DNA of 64,000 nt, taken from assembly GCA_964057225.1 (NCBI GenBank), contig OZ059897.1:8122001-8186000 (forward strand), written 5' to 3'. The position numbers were made by a program, and so were the translations under genes. The notes under the pieces are model-generated. The model saw nothing but the letters and a program-made list of their open reading frames with translations, had not been told where the DNA came from and made no database searches. Source of the stretch: Auanema rhodensis (Eukaryota > Nematoda > Chromadorea > Rhabditida > Rhabditidae). Shown in pieces: positions 13,131 through 26,200 of the stretch (its first letter is position 1; every line of letters begins with the position of its first letter).

Positions 13131-14748
13131 GAGAGAAACACACACACACACATACACAAACGAATCAGAAAATTTTGAAAGGATGAGATGTTGACTTCAT
13201 TCAATATTAGTATTGATGATTAAGAACATCTAAATACCAATTGAGCATCTGAAACCAGCTTAAGTAAAAAAGTTAAAAAAGGTTCTTGAAAGAATTCTTG
13301 GAAGAAGCAAGTATAATGCCCTTGAGCAAAATTTTGTTTGTCCTTTGATGCATCATTAACTTTTGAAAATAAGAGTTTGGTAATGACATCGTAATAGTTT
13401 TTTTCTTTTCTTCAATCATACCATTTACAATTGTACTTTCTAATCACATTTTCAACAATTTTAGAAATAAAATTTGATTTTGAATAAAAGAAATCAAAAG
13501 AAATTTTCTCAACATCTCAATATCTTAAGTCAATTTGTTTCTAAATGTCTTTGCCAACATTTTTTTTCCCAAAACTCAGCGTCATCATCATCACATCCTT
13601 GAGAAAAGTTTCAGTTTCGGTTGTTGTACCAATAGGAAGACAGGTAGGCATGTGTTTTCTTTTCTAATTCTTTTCCTTCATTCATTCCTCATCTTCCTGT
13701 TATTATATCATTTTCTTCTAACTATACAGCTTTTGAACGAAAACTTAAAAACTTTTTTGAAAAGTTGTAGTCAACTACATCTTTGTTTCAGCTCTTGTTC
13801 TTCTCCCTCTTGTTCTTTCTCTCTCCTTCTCTTTTTCTCTCTTTGCCTCTCAGTGTATTTCAATCTCTCTCTTGTAATCTTTCACCTTTTTTATCCAAGT
13901 AATTCATCATCGCTTCATTCCAACTTTGGAACCATTCTCTCCTCATATAGCAGATTGCAGGAATTCTGAAGAATGTTTATTAGCTGTTGTTGTGAGAAGA
14001 AAAAATTTTTTGAAGCAGTAGTTTCAAGTGTTGCATCTGAAATTTCTCCTTTTCATGTCAAAGCTGAAAAAGGTCAGAGAAATAGTGATCATGAAGATGA
14101 CGTCCCTGGCTGGCTGACTGACAGACAGACAATCATGTCTCTTCATGCTGAATAGTACGATCCTAAAATGTACAAACAGTACTCTTTTGAACTTTTTTTG
14201 TATTTTTCAAAAATTTTCACAAAAATTATTAAATTTGATTGAATCATAACAATCGTTTATAACTATAATTAGTATACTTAATATGTTTTCATCATCGCAT
14301 GGAAAAAAGGAAGAGGGGGGGGGGAGATTTGAGACTTTTCAATTCCTCTTATGCTCTCTCTCTTTCTATTGCAACATGAGGCTTGAAGTGGCTATTACAC
14401 GATGCGTTCAGCATTTTCTATAAAGACTGTATGTGCACTTGACTGAACATAAATTGTTCTTTTTGACTTTACAATTTCCATTTTCATGTGTTTCTTCATC
14501 ACATTCAAGATATTGTCTTCTTATTCCCCCCCCCCCCCCCCCAACCTGTAACATCATTCATTCAGATTTCACATTTAATGTCTACACCTACACGTACATA
14601 TTACAAATGGATTTTTCTTCATTTCAATAAAGTTTCAGATGTATACCCATTACTGGATAATAGAATACATAATTGCATAGCATTTTACTATCCTCGATAT
14701 CTCACAACAAAAAAATTGTTTAAGGTTAACATTTGAATATGCAAGCTT

Positions 14749-14764
14749 TGACGTCATACACGTG
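14749..14764. promoter_or_regulatory. Palindromic CRE and palindromic E-box side by side
   Basis: A full palindromic CRE TGACGTCA (14749-14756) is followed two bases later by a full palindromic E-box CACGTG (14759-14764). Further TTTCACGTAA and AACGTG half-sites run to about 14782. Such sites are classical bZIP and bHLH targets. A role as an enhancer in the qua-1/mlt-7 interval is inference. Confidence 0.4.
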
Positions 14765-15852
14765 GTTTCACGTAACAACGTGAGAAGAGGCGCTCTTTAT
14801 TTATCCTGCGAGACATTGAGAAGCGGTTGGTTGCATACAAACGAAAACTGATTTTCCTGTTTTTTCTTCTTCTAACTCAACATCCGAATTACTAAGTATT
14901 TCTTTTTCGTTCAAGATCTTCATCTTTTTTCATTGTTTTTGTTCCTTTTTTTTTATTTTTTTTCCAAGATTTCCACTTTGTGATATGTTTTCCTCTGTTT
15001 ACGTTCGTTCCATTCTCCGTCTTTTCATCTGAATCTGCTCATCAATATATACATTCTGATGGCAAGTCTTGCCGCTTATGATGACACCAATTCAAGTAAT
15101 CGACATCAGAATCACAATCTGCCGCTTCCAAATCTACATGCCATCTGATCCTCCGGCCCAATGTTTCTCGTCCATCTCGCTGTTTCCGTCTTATCCTACT
15201 CATTCAAAGTTATTGCGTTCAAGGCCATCATCACTGGGAAGCCCGTGTTGTCCAGACAAGCTTGTCATTCTGCTAACCTTTTCATAGTACAAAGTAAGCG
15301 CTGATACCGTCAATCTGATCTGAGATTACGAATATTGCATGAATACATTACGGAATTACCCCTTTAACGCCTCTTCACGCTAATCACAACACAATTGAAC
15401 GTCGCTGATTTATGTGATTACATTCTTTCAGTCAAAGCTGATATTCACACTTTTTGCATTTTTCAAGGTGAGACTAAAACTGTCTCTTTCTTCCCCATCA
15501 TCTCAAGCAGACCCTTTCTCTCTCTTCCTCTTGCGTTCTCTATCTCTCTTTCTATCTCACTCTCTAATAATCATTTTTGATTTGTTAAACGAGTTGTCCT
15601 TTTAAAAAAAAACTGACTTGAAGCTAATTCCATAAATGAGCTGAAACCTTGATTAAACTATTATGAAAAACTTTTTTGGAAAATCTGGAAGAATATAATT
15701 GACCTTTTCAGTTTTAAGTTGATTATCAAAAGTATTATAAAGGTTAAATTTGACGGAAAGATCATTTTCTTCAAACATCATTTTTTTTTCAGAGAAAGCA
15801 AGCAGATCATAAATTTATACAATTCAAAAGTTTAGAAAGTATAAAGTATATA

Positions 15853-15903
15853 CTTAGAGTGAGAGAGAGTTATGTCTTTTAACTGGCAGAGAAAGAGAGA
15901 GAG

Positions 15904-15952
<49 letters not shown>

Positions 15953-15978
15953 AAGTTATGTCTTTTAACTGGTAGAGA
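15853..15978. repeat. Duplicated GA-tract unit with TGTCTTTTAACTG tag
   Basis: The 25-bp segment AGTTATGTCTTTTAACTGGC/TAGAGA occurs at about 15869-15893 and 15954-15978, one base different, with GA-rich runs before and between them. The core ATGTCTTTTAACTG is also found beside the GA tract in qua-1 intron 5 (about 7083-7096). Confidence 0.85.
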
Positions 15979-18900
15979 GAGATATATGGGAACGAGTGAG
16001 ATTTTTAGCATCTTCAATCTCTTGTTGTCTATTGAAAATCCTGTGAATGTATGCTGTCATGGTTGTAACCGTTTTTCTCACCTTATTCCCTTATCCACTA
16101 TTCCTCTTTTTCTTTCAATTGCGACAGCATTTCCTGTTGCCGTGTATCTTCATCTTCATTCAGTTCACGTTTGCCATTAGTGTTCATATATGCTGTAATA
16201 ACATACTCTGGACTTTTCATATGTATATATATCGTTTAACACATCTTTTTAACCTTTTTTTAACCTCATTTGACGTGAAAACTATCTAGTTCTCACTAGT
16301 AGTCAACAACCACAAGAGCATTACCATTACTGTAAATCGAGAATATGAATATCATTCGACCTATATATGTAACTCTTCAAATGATTTTAAAGAATTTCAT
16401 ATAATTTCTTCTTTTTCTATCGAAAAGTATTGAAAATTTTCTCAAATTCGATTTAGCGGACATCACAAATGCTTTAAAAGTTCGTCAAGCTCGGTGCTAC
16501 GAAGTGATACCGCAGGTATGGCTGATTGCCTTCCAAGACAATAATTGCCTTCTTCATCTGATATCACCTTACAAATAGTATTTCTCTCAAAACTATTCGT
16601 TTGAACATAAGCTATTCAATTTACCGTTACTTCCATTTGTTATCCCCCCCCCAATACTATATCATCATTTTGTGTCAAAAAACTGCATATCAACTCTTTA
16701 CGTAACCCCAATCAACTAACCATCTTTGAATTGTCCAAATCTATATTAAATCGATTTTACTTTATTCATGTAAACAAAGACTTAATATCTACTTAGATAT
16801 ACAACCTATTCTGATACTCGTTTTGAAACTCATCATGTTTTTCTCATCCAAAATTTCACTTTCATCCAGAAAACTTCACTTAAGCTTGATTTGTATTTAC
16901 AATTAGTTTTCAATAAGTACTTTGAAACTCATTCAAGCTTTCTATTTCAACAAAAAAGTTGATTTTTGTGCCAATTCATTCTAATTAGCTTCAATTTCAT
17001 TTGGAGGAAGCACCTCAGTTTCGAAAATATTTTGAATTCCTTCAAATATCTTCTCAACCACTTACTCTCACAATAACTTCACCTCAACTAAGCGGAACGA
17101 AGTAGTCAATTTCCTTTTCTGCAAGTTCCGCCCACGGTCATCTACTAGAATGACCGTTCATCATCACATCACTTCGATGTATTCAGTTGGTTTAAGTCAG
17201 CCATGCACCTTGTTGTATCATCAGCAACTTCATTTTCCAAAAAAAAAATATTCAGACTTCAATACTTAACTCCTTTATTTCATTTACTCTTAGAACTTTG
17301 AACAACTTTAACAACTTGAGTAAGTTCTTTAAAAAAAAATCATATATCTTTCGGTGTCGGAAAACTTCATTAAGATGAAATAGGTAATAATATATGAAAA
17401 GATTATAATCTATTGCCCAGCAAACTCTTTTAAAAAGTTTCCGAACAGATAGATTTCATCTGAACTCTCTGAATTGACTTTTTCATTTTGTAACTTCATT
17501 TTTCATATCTCTCTCTCTCTCTCTCTCTATCTTTCGCTCTGTAATACTCTATCCACCTCATCCCAATCATTTTCTATACCCCTCATTAACCTTTTTTTAA
17601 TTATGTAATACTTGCTGTATCTGAATATGTTATTCAAAACACCAATTTACCTCATAACCTCGAAAAGATTTCGATAACCTTTAATTCATTATAATGAATT
17701 ACGAGAGTTGGTGGCACACCTACAACATCATATCGTAACTGTCTCTTGCTCCAATATTCCCCTATATTACTTGTCAATACATCAATTTTTTTGGTTTTGG
17801 AATGGTTTTTGATCTGAACCTTCTTGATGGCCTTTCTGCCATTCTTTTCTTGACACGCCAAGGCATTAATTTTCAAAAAATCTTATCAACATACCCGTTT
17901 CTATAACTATTTCGGCGCTCGTACCTGTCTGAGTTTATGCATAACTTGTCAGCTCGTTATGTCCGCGAATATTCGATTTTCAAACGTTTCCTTACCTATA
18001 TGAATCTAATAAGCCTATATGTCAGTCTGTCTTTCATTTTTTAATTGGCCAAACGTCAAAAAGATGACAAGACGGTGAATGCCAACGACAAATTCCTCAT
18101 GACCTCGTCGTTGTTCAATAGTGGATGTTATCTAGACTTTAAACAGATGAAGCATTAGATTTACTTTGTTCTTTTTCATAATTTGCTTTCATTTCGTTTC
18201 AATTCTCACTCACTCACTCACTCAGCTTAGTAAAAAAATCTCCAAAAATGAAACTTGAAATAGAATAATACAATCAACCGTTCACTAGACATAACCGATA
18301 ACGTAAATGATTTTTGCCATTTACGCGCGCCATATTTCACGTCCGTCATTTGCGGCCACGTGCTGCATTCACGCAAGTAAATACATTCTGATTATTCTAA
18401 TTTCATATAATATATGTTTTATTTTTCAGTTTTCACGAAATATATGTTGAAAGACAATGCGGCTGTTTACTATAGCATACACATATTTCTCCTCTCCTTT
18501 CTCTGTCTAACTATACCAAAAACAAAATGGATTTTATCAAAATTAATTCAATTAGGCTCAATATCTGATACCATCCGATTGATATTCATTCATTTTTTTC
18601 CATATAACTGATACAATAACAATACTTTTAATGATCTAATTTCTCTATTGAAGTCTGATTTCTTTTTGAAAACTGCCAATTGGACCTAAACAGTAGCTAT
18701 TTGTGCCCATAAACTGTTCTTGACCTGACTAGCTTAACCATATTAGCCAGTTGATTCACGTATCAACATCATCACCATCACGAAAGAGTACGAATGCTTC
18801 TAATACAATTTTAAATTTGTGATTTCAATTAACTATTACATATAGATTACCTGACTGATACAACAGTTTAATGATGACCTTAATCAGTAAAGATTGTCTG

Positions 18901-20664
18901 TAACTCTATTTCATAGCGATCATGATGACGTCAACATCTGGAATGCGTCGTACTTCTTTTATCTATTACTACTACTTCTTCCTGTCCTCGTCTATACCGA
19001 CTAAAACGCTCAAAGATCGTCGTCTTCATCGCCGATCAACGTCATTCATCGGTTTCCGTGTATGTTACGAAGCTTCACAGTAATACAACCTGCATTAAGA
19101 TTAGTATTATCATCGTTGGCCATCTGAACGCTGGTTGTTTCCTCCAAAACATGACCAGTCGATCACATTTCTTTTTCTTTTCTTATAATCTGCAGAATGC
19201 TAGAAGTTAAATAGATAAGTTAGCAAATTATCATGAACTGCTAGCCATATTGAAAACCGAAATCCTTGCATGTAGCCGTTCTAAGCTGCGTTTATTATAC
19301 GAAGCTTGAGCAGCTTGTAGCCCAAACCCAGCTAAAACTTTGCAAAATCATGAACCTATAGCATCTAGTTTGCAAAATAAAAAACTTTTCTTCAATTTCA
19401 TGTATGTTCCATGCAATTCGTCTACGTCAAATCAAAGTAAAGTTCATAATTTATTAATACATATTACCTACATGTTGTATATATATATATTATGATGAAA
19501 GACATAAAAAACGAGAGAAAGCATGTTCCATCTATTATCCTTCAAACGACACCCAGTTCTCTTCATGTATATTACCTGTTGTAATATAGAAAAGAAAATG
19601 TCTTAGAATTAATCTTTGAATTAATCTTTTCCCTTTTGTAAATCACAAGAAGAGAGAGAATATCACTTTTTGAAAGTCAGATCATGATCTGCTCTTCGAT
19701 TCTAATCACCAGCATATATCTTCTTGACTCAAACTTATTTTTGTTTTTTTTTCAACTTTATCTCAAAACTTGTCTTCAATATGAACTATTCTTTGAATAG
19801 TTTTAGTTAAAATGTATTATTCTCTTTTTTTTCTTTTGGTTTTTCTTCTTTGACTTGTTGTAAATACACTTAAACAATATGATGACCCGTTCAATTCACA
19901 GTTACTCTCGTTCATTTTCGATTTTACAGCATTTTCAAACTCTATCAACCATTCTTCTTTTAAAATTATAAAGTTTTAACACCAGCTTTACAAGCTTAAA
20001 GTTAGTAAAATTAACTTTTTAAGCTGTTATATATGAGCTAAAACTGCAGATTAAACCAAACCATTTCTGTTTTAAGCAACAAAAAAACTGTTAGTCGTCC
20101 TTTTCTCTTTGCTACTCTTCATAATTTCTTTTTTGTTGTCAAAAATTCTGTTGTTTTTCATATATTGAGTCTTCAAAAGTCTTTTTTTACTTTAAAATTT
20201 CTTGAGAATGTTAGACAGTGAACCCTCAGATTTTAGAAAAACTTACTCGCTTGATCCTGAATCAAGATGAATTTATAGGCGATTCGGGAAATAATTGAAA
20301 TAGCTATCTTGCAAACAGCTATCGTTGACCAATTTTCTAACATTTTTTGTTTAAAAATACAACAGTTAACCTCTTCACTATCTGAGAAATCGTCTATGAA
20401 ACCAAAAACAAAACTTTATTTGGTTGATAAATAGTTTACTAGTTGATCTAATTCTGAATCTTCTTAACATCCAATTTGTATGCGGATGTTTCAGCACAGT
20501 TTTCAGAGAACATAGTAGTCTACGTCAATCGAATGAACGATACTGAGCTTGAATGTTCTTTCTATATATTCTAATCATATCATATCGTTAGATAAGCCAG
20601 TGTTTCTAACATTCACTAGCGGTCATCGTCATTTCTGTGCCAAACACATTATCATCGTCAGTGG

Positions 20665-20670
<6 letters not shown>

Positions 20671-20695
<25 letters not shown>
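20671..20695. repeat. (CGT)n microsatellite
   Basis: Eight consecutive CGT units, followed at about 20730-20760 by ACGTCACGTCGACGACGTCA, which is rich in overlapping CGTCGACG palindromes. Confidence 0.9.
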
Positions 20696-22916
20696 AGCAT
20701 GTTGCCACGCATGGGATAGGCCAACAACCACGTCACGTCGACGACGTCAACGAATCTGCCATATACAACGGTGGCAACAAACGATGACAGTTTTGACAAT
20801 GAAACAAACGTTAGATCGTCTAAAACATTCCGAGGTCAAGGAGTACCTACCTACCTGTCTTGGCCACCAGTTTGTTTTCTGAACTCTTTCAAGAACTATC
20901 TAACTAAATGATTTGAACCTTGTTTTTGAGTTTATTTTCAACAAATTCAAAACTGAAAATATCGTTTTTTGATCTTTGCCAACAATCAAAATGGCCAATT
21001 GAACTATTTCTTCTTCCTTCACATGTTTTATTGAAGTTTCAACTAGCACCATCATGATGGTCAGTTTGAAAAGAAATTCAGGACGACCGCTTGTATTTCG
21101 CAGGTTTTTTTGATTTTTCCCGTGTTGTCTCGAAATTCTTTAACTTACCTTGAAGTACTATACCTATTTCTTCTTCTGAATCTTTGAATTATTTTAAACT
21201 TATGCTGTGAAGTTCTTAAGAAATTGGGCGAAATCACCTATCAAATTACTTATCTGTATCACCTTCACCGTATTATTCAACCATTTCATCTGTACCCCCA
21301 TTCTCATCATCAACTCGCCCCCCCCCCCTCTTTCGCTATTTCTAACTTCAACTCAAACGAACAAACCGTACAACGTAATGAATGACATTCATGTTTCATA
21401 TGTATCGTGTTAGAACTTCTAATTTTAACAATTTCCATCTGAATGCCAGTAGAACTGTCAAGTCTCTCTTCTTCCATCTGTTAATTAGTGTGACCAAATC
21501 ATCCTGCAAAATGATATTGAGCATAAGCTTGAACTTATTTCCGATAAACCCATTAATATCTTTTTTAAGTTTTTCTGCCAAAAACTGTTTCAGATAGCTT
21601 TTAAGCGATATTGAAAAACAAATATTAAAAACATTCTGTTTGTTGAATGTAAGTTGAAAGATTTGAAATACATAATTCTAGCACATCAGCTTTTCTGTTG
21701 TATTCTAACAAGTTCTTAAAGAGTAAACATGAAATTTGTGACTAACGGGCTTATTTAGAAGTTAAAAGAAGCTGATATCAGCACAAGTATCTTGATGGCT
21801 ACAGCTTGTTATGTTATATGTTTTACCTTTTTTGATATTTCATATCTATTCTGAGAAAATAATGATTTAAGTAAGAAAAGCAAGAAAATGAAATGGTATT
21901 TCCTGAAAGCATATGTGTCTTCTCATGTTTTTCCGTTGTTTTCATCTCATCTCTCAATGTCGATTCCAACTTTTTTCGGCTAATTTCTTCATCATTATAT
22001 ACAATGGAATCATATCAGATACTATTTGATTTTGAAAAGAACTTTCTCTTTTTTAATAAAAAAAAGAAAGAAAATGAAGAAGAAAAAGATGTAGAAGCAG
22101 ACATTGATAAAGAACCGTTCCTGGAGGGCATGTGCCCTTTCGCATTGTCAAACCCCCCCCCCCCACCACTCAGTTTCCGTTCTTCTTTTCTTTGATATTA
22201 AGCTTTTCGTTCAAACTAACTAGTACGATATATCTTCATTTCCAAATTTCATACTTTTGACCAAATCATATCTCATTCAGAACTTTCAATTTGAAAGAAA
22301 AATTATCAAAGAAAAGAGAGTTTTGCTTGAATTTCGGAGATTGAACTTGAACTTTTCCTATCATATAGTATTCATTTGAAGATTTTTGTTATAAAACTGT
22401 TTCATAAGCACCAGTTTGTCATTCTGTTTGTAATTAACCAAACATTTGTCTTCCTCTTCTGTTCGAATTATATAAAGTTATCATAAATCTCTCTCATTTT
22501 CACCGATTCTCTTCTAAACTTCCCACATTTGTCATGTATTATATTCATACAAGCTGTTTCATCCTCCTTCTCCATCTCTTCAAACTTCATAGCAAAGTAT
22601 TCTTATGTTTGTTCTCCTTTTTGTTTTCCAGATCTATTACTCTCACTATTACATTTAACGATCTCACCTCATTTACAGTAATTTGAATTTTCTCTCAGTT
22701 TTTCATATTATTTCTTCAAATTATACCGATATGATCTTAAAGTAAACACATCAAAATACTGTTCCACAAAAATCTTATTTGACACGTTTTCTGGATTTTA
22801 ATCTCTTTTTTTGTTTCTTCAAAGTTTTTACTTCATCTCCTCATTTCAACAAATTAGTAGCAGCCTTGTTTCTCTTTCAGCACATCCTTTGTTCTTCTTG
22901 TTCTAGTGTATTCATC

Positions 22917-22920
<4 letters not shown>

Positions 22921-22975
<55 letters not shown>
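22921..22975. repeat. (CT)n microsatellite
   Basis: An uninterrupted CT run of about 55 bases, some 250 bp upstream of the mlt-7 start codon. Confidence 0.95.
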
Positions 22976-22977
<2 letters not shown>

Positions 22978-23228
22978 TTCTGTTATTTTACCTATTTTTT
23001 TACCTTTCATAAAACCTTTTTGTGATTTACTTATACTATTAGCTACATTTTCCCCAATTTTCTGTTATTGTTCGAGGAATAAAAGTGATTTTTGATTTAA
23101 CCTTGTGTCTCACCAATTTGATAATATATCATCTTTTCTCCACAGCGTTTTTTTCACTTCCTTTTCTATTTGGTCTTGTTTATCATTAATGTTTTACAAA
23201 ACTCACAAAAGCAACCTTTTTGTTGTAG

Positions 23229-26200
23229 ATGAAGCCTTGGATTATTGGGAATTTGCTGCTCATCACATGGGCATCCATATTAACAGGTTAGTTGATTAAT
23301 ACTATATCATATAAATTAAGAAGAATGTACTTCTCTTTGACCTAATATCGCAATTTATAGTATGCTTAATCCTTGTTAGTTATCCAAAAAAACTTTTCTT
23401 TACCGGTATAAATCAAGAAAATCTTGTTTTCATTTGACATTTTCATTTCAATATGCATTATCAATCATTAAAGATTTATAGTTACATCTATCATGTAATT
23501 GATTTAATCAAAGATTTATCATGATTTAAGAGAATTATTTCATATAAATATCTGTTAAAAATCATATTATAGTTAATTAAAACTTTAAATCTTAACTATA
23601 TGTAATTGTTAAATAAAGAAATGAAATGAAAAAAATGTTTGGAATAATGTAGAAAAGTGAAACAAATAATAAAACAATCAAATTGACTTTTATCTTAAAA
23701 AAACTGTTGGTTAGATGAAGTTTTATAAGAAGTTCCAGAATAAATCAAAGTTTAGTTAAACGACCCATTGCACCAATTAAATTTTATTACAAACTAATAA
23801 ATAATTCACAACCTTTTTACTATAACGTTCAAATAAATTTTGAAAAAAAGGCCAAGAATAAGCATAATAATTCAATCTATTTAAATATTTTATTTCTTCT
23901 TTTCAGTTACAGAAGGAGCAATTTCGATTAATGAAGATGAAACTCCTGTTACGTCACGTTTCCACTGTATGAAGAACGGATGTTGTGATCATCATGAATG
24001 GTGTCGTTTCTGGGCATCTGTTGGAGAGTGTAGGGTGTGTCATTTGAAAAAAAAAACAAAGAAAAAGCTTCTTCATGGATTTTAAGAACAGCTTTTCCAT
24101 TTCTTTCATACAAATTAACAAAAATTAACTTGACAAAACGTTTTAATGCGCTTCTTTCCCATCATTTTCATTTGAAACAAAAAAAAATTGAAGATAGATA
24201 GATGTCAAATGAATCAAATTCATTTGGAAATCTTTAGTAATCAAATAAAAAAAAATGTTAATTGCTATCTATCGTATACAACCATTTCCATCTGCGAACA
24301 CTGAAAAATGAAACTTTTTTCACGTGAAATGATGAATTCCACGCATCTTAGTATATCACCTATACAGTAATTCGCATCATCGAACAATAACGTAAACAAA
24401 TAATTTTGAAAACATTTTATCGAAAAAACTTAGAAACTTGAGCTGGTTAATTAGAATATTTTTATTCCAAATTATAGACTAATGCTGAATGGATGTTAGA
24501 TAACTGTCAATTGGCTTGTAATAGTTGTCGTCAAGGTAGATTACATGTTGATGCTCTTCTATACATTTCCATACGTTTTGTCTTCAGGATCTCAAAGAGT
24601 TGCTTCGCCAATTGTTGCTCATCCAACGCAACGTACACAGCAATTCACACGTAGAACGACAACCGTTCGTCCATTCTTCTTCAGTACATCTCCACGAACT
24701 CGTCCAACAACAACTACAACTAGAAGGCCAGTAACCGCAGTGCCCTTGCGCCCCAGGCCAACAGTTCAACAGAGAATTCAATCTACTCAACCTCCACGTA
24801 CTCTAAGACCTACTTTCACTCAAAGGTATGTTAGCTATTTGCAAGGAAAACCAGAATCATACGATAGAATAGGTTAAACATGTGTATTAGTAAAAGATAG
24901 TTAGTAATCTGAAACTGGTGCTTGAGCGACAGTTCCATTTTTCCAAACAAGTCTATAGTTTTGCTGAAAGCTCCACTTTCAGAATTAGAAATCTTTCGTG
25001 AATCTTTTGAAAATATGAAAAGTAGGAAGAAACTGGTATGATCTTTCGCAATCATATCAAGTTGCATCTCACTTCTAACATCATAATCATAAATGAATCT
25101 GACATTCGGGATCACGAACAAATATCTTGTGCATTCTTTTTTGAATGATAATAAGTTTTTAAACTCAGATTCAACAGTTCTGAATTTAAAAACTTTGTTT
25201 ACAAACAAACAAACAAATTCAAAAATAAATAAAAGATTGTTAGTTTTGCTAACCAGATAGTACTTCATAGTATGCATGATATGGGATGTGATGTTAAAGT
25301 TTAGAAATCTTAAGTTCAAGTTCATCGAGCTATCTAGTGAAATATCTTTCGGGGTTTATGTACGTGTCGTAGAGTCAAGTTCTGTACCTGTTATTGGTAT
25401 TCAGCTTTTCTGTCTTTCATGTTTCAAAGTCACAGTTGTAACTATGGGATAAACTTAATGGATATGTTATGATGAAGAACGTATTGTCCATGTATTTGGT
25501 TTTTCTTTCAAGTTTTCCGTCTTTTTACTTGTATCTGTTTGTTTATTTCTGTCCTTATTTAGTGGAAATAGTTCTTCTTCTGTTCGATTGGTTATGCTCC
25601 GTCGTAACCGTGGTCGTGGTGGTATCTCACATAGATTACCTTCTATTCTTCGAGTTCCTTCCAACCATTTTCCATCAATTGCCGAACTCACTGAGAAGTT
25701 CCATCTAAAGAACTTCCTTAGCTCTTCGAACAAAAAGTCTACAACAACCCAGTCTCCAACAACACCAATGACGACACCATCTACAACAACAACCACAACA
25801 TTGGCTCCAACCACAACGATGGCTCCAACCACAACTACTACTACTCCAGCTCCAACAACCACTACTTCAACGACTACAACAACTACTCCACCACCTACGA
25901 CAACCACGACTACCACCACTACCACAACCACAACTCCGGAGCCAACTACGACAACGTCGACCACAACGACGACAACTACCACTACTACTACCCCCACCAC
26001 AACTACCACTGAACCAACAACTACAACTATACCTACTACCACGACCATGGCCACAACGACGGAGGAACCTTCGACCACAACGTTCGCAACTACCACAGAA
26101 GCTGAAACCACGACCGAATCGCTCCTGCTTGAAACTACGACATCCAGCTTTGGATTAACGACATCTGTAGTTCCTGATACGTCCACTTCAGACATAATTG

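Larger units (their letters stand above)
10973..23228. other. About 12.3 kb of sequence without a convincing gene between qua-1 and mlt-7
   Basis: Frames here are short and mostly low-complexity (CT/GA and Ser-rich translations). Contents: (GAT)n near 11543-11569, CT-rich tracts near 11680-11770, (CA)n at 11876-11899, (TTTA)n near 11979-12009, GA tracts near 13060-13130 and 15853-15955, (CGT)n at 20671-20695, (CT)n at 22921-22975, and C homopolymers near 14526, 16646, 21321 and 22152. There are also GC-richer patches near 14745-14835, 15060-15300, 18320-18375, 18920-19085 and 20640-20760. It is probably mlt-7 upstream regulatory sequence plus the qua-1 3' end. Unrecognised 5' exons or RNA genes cannot be excluded. 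Confidence 0.5.

Noticed and set aside
13535-14155. Two neighbouring plus-strand frames (CCCEKKKFF... and HHHHILEK...)
   Set aside because: Low-complexity Phe/Leu/Ser translation of CT-rich DNA, no shared splice phase and no motif.
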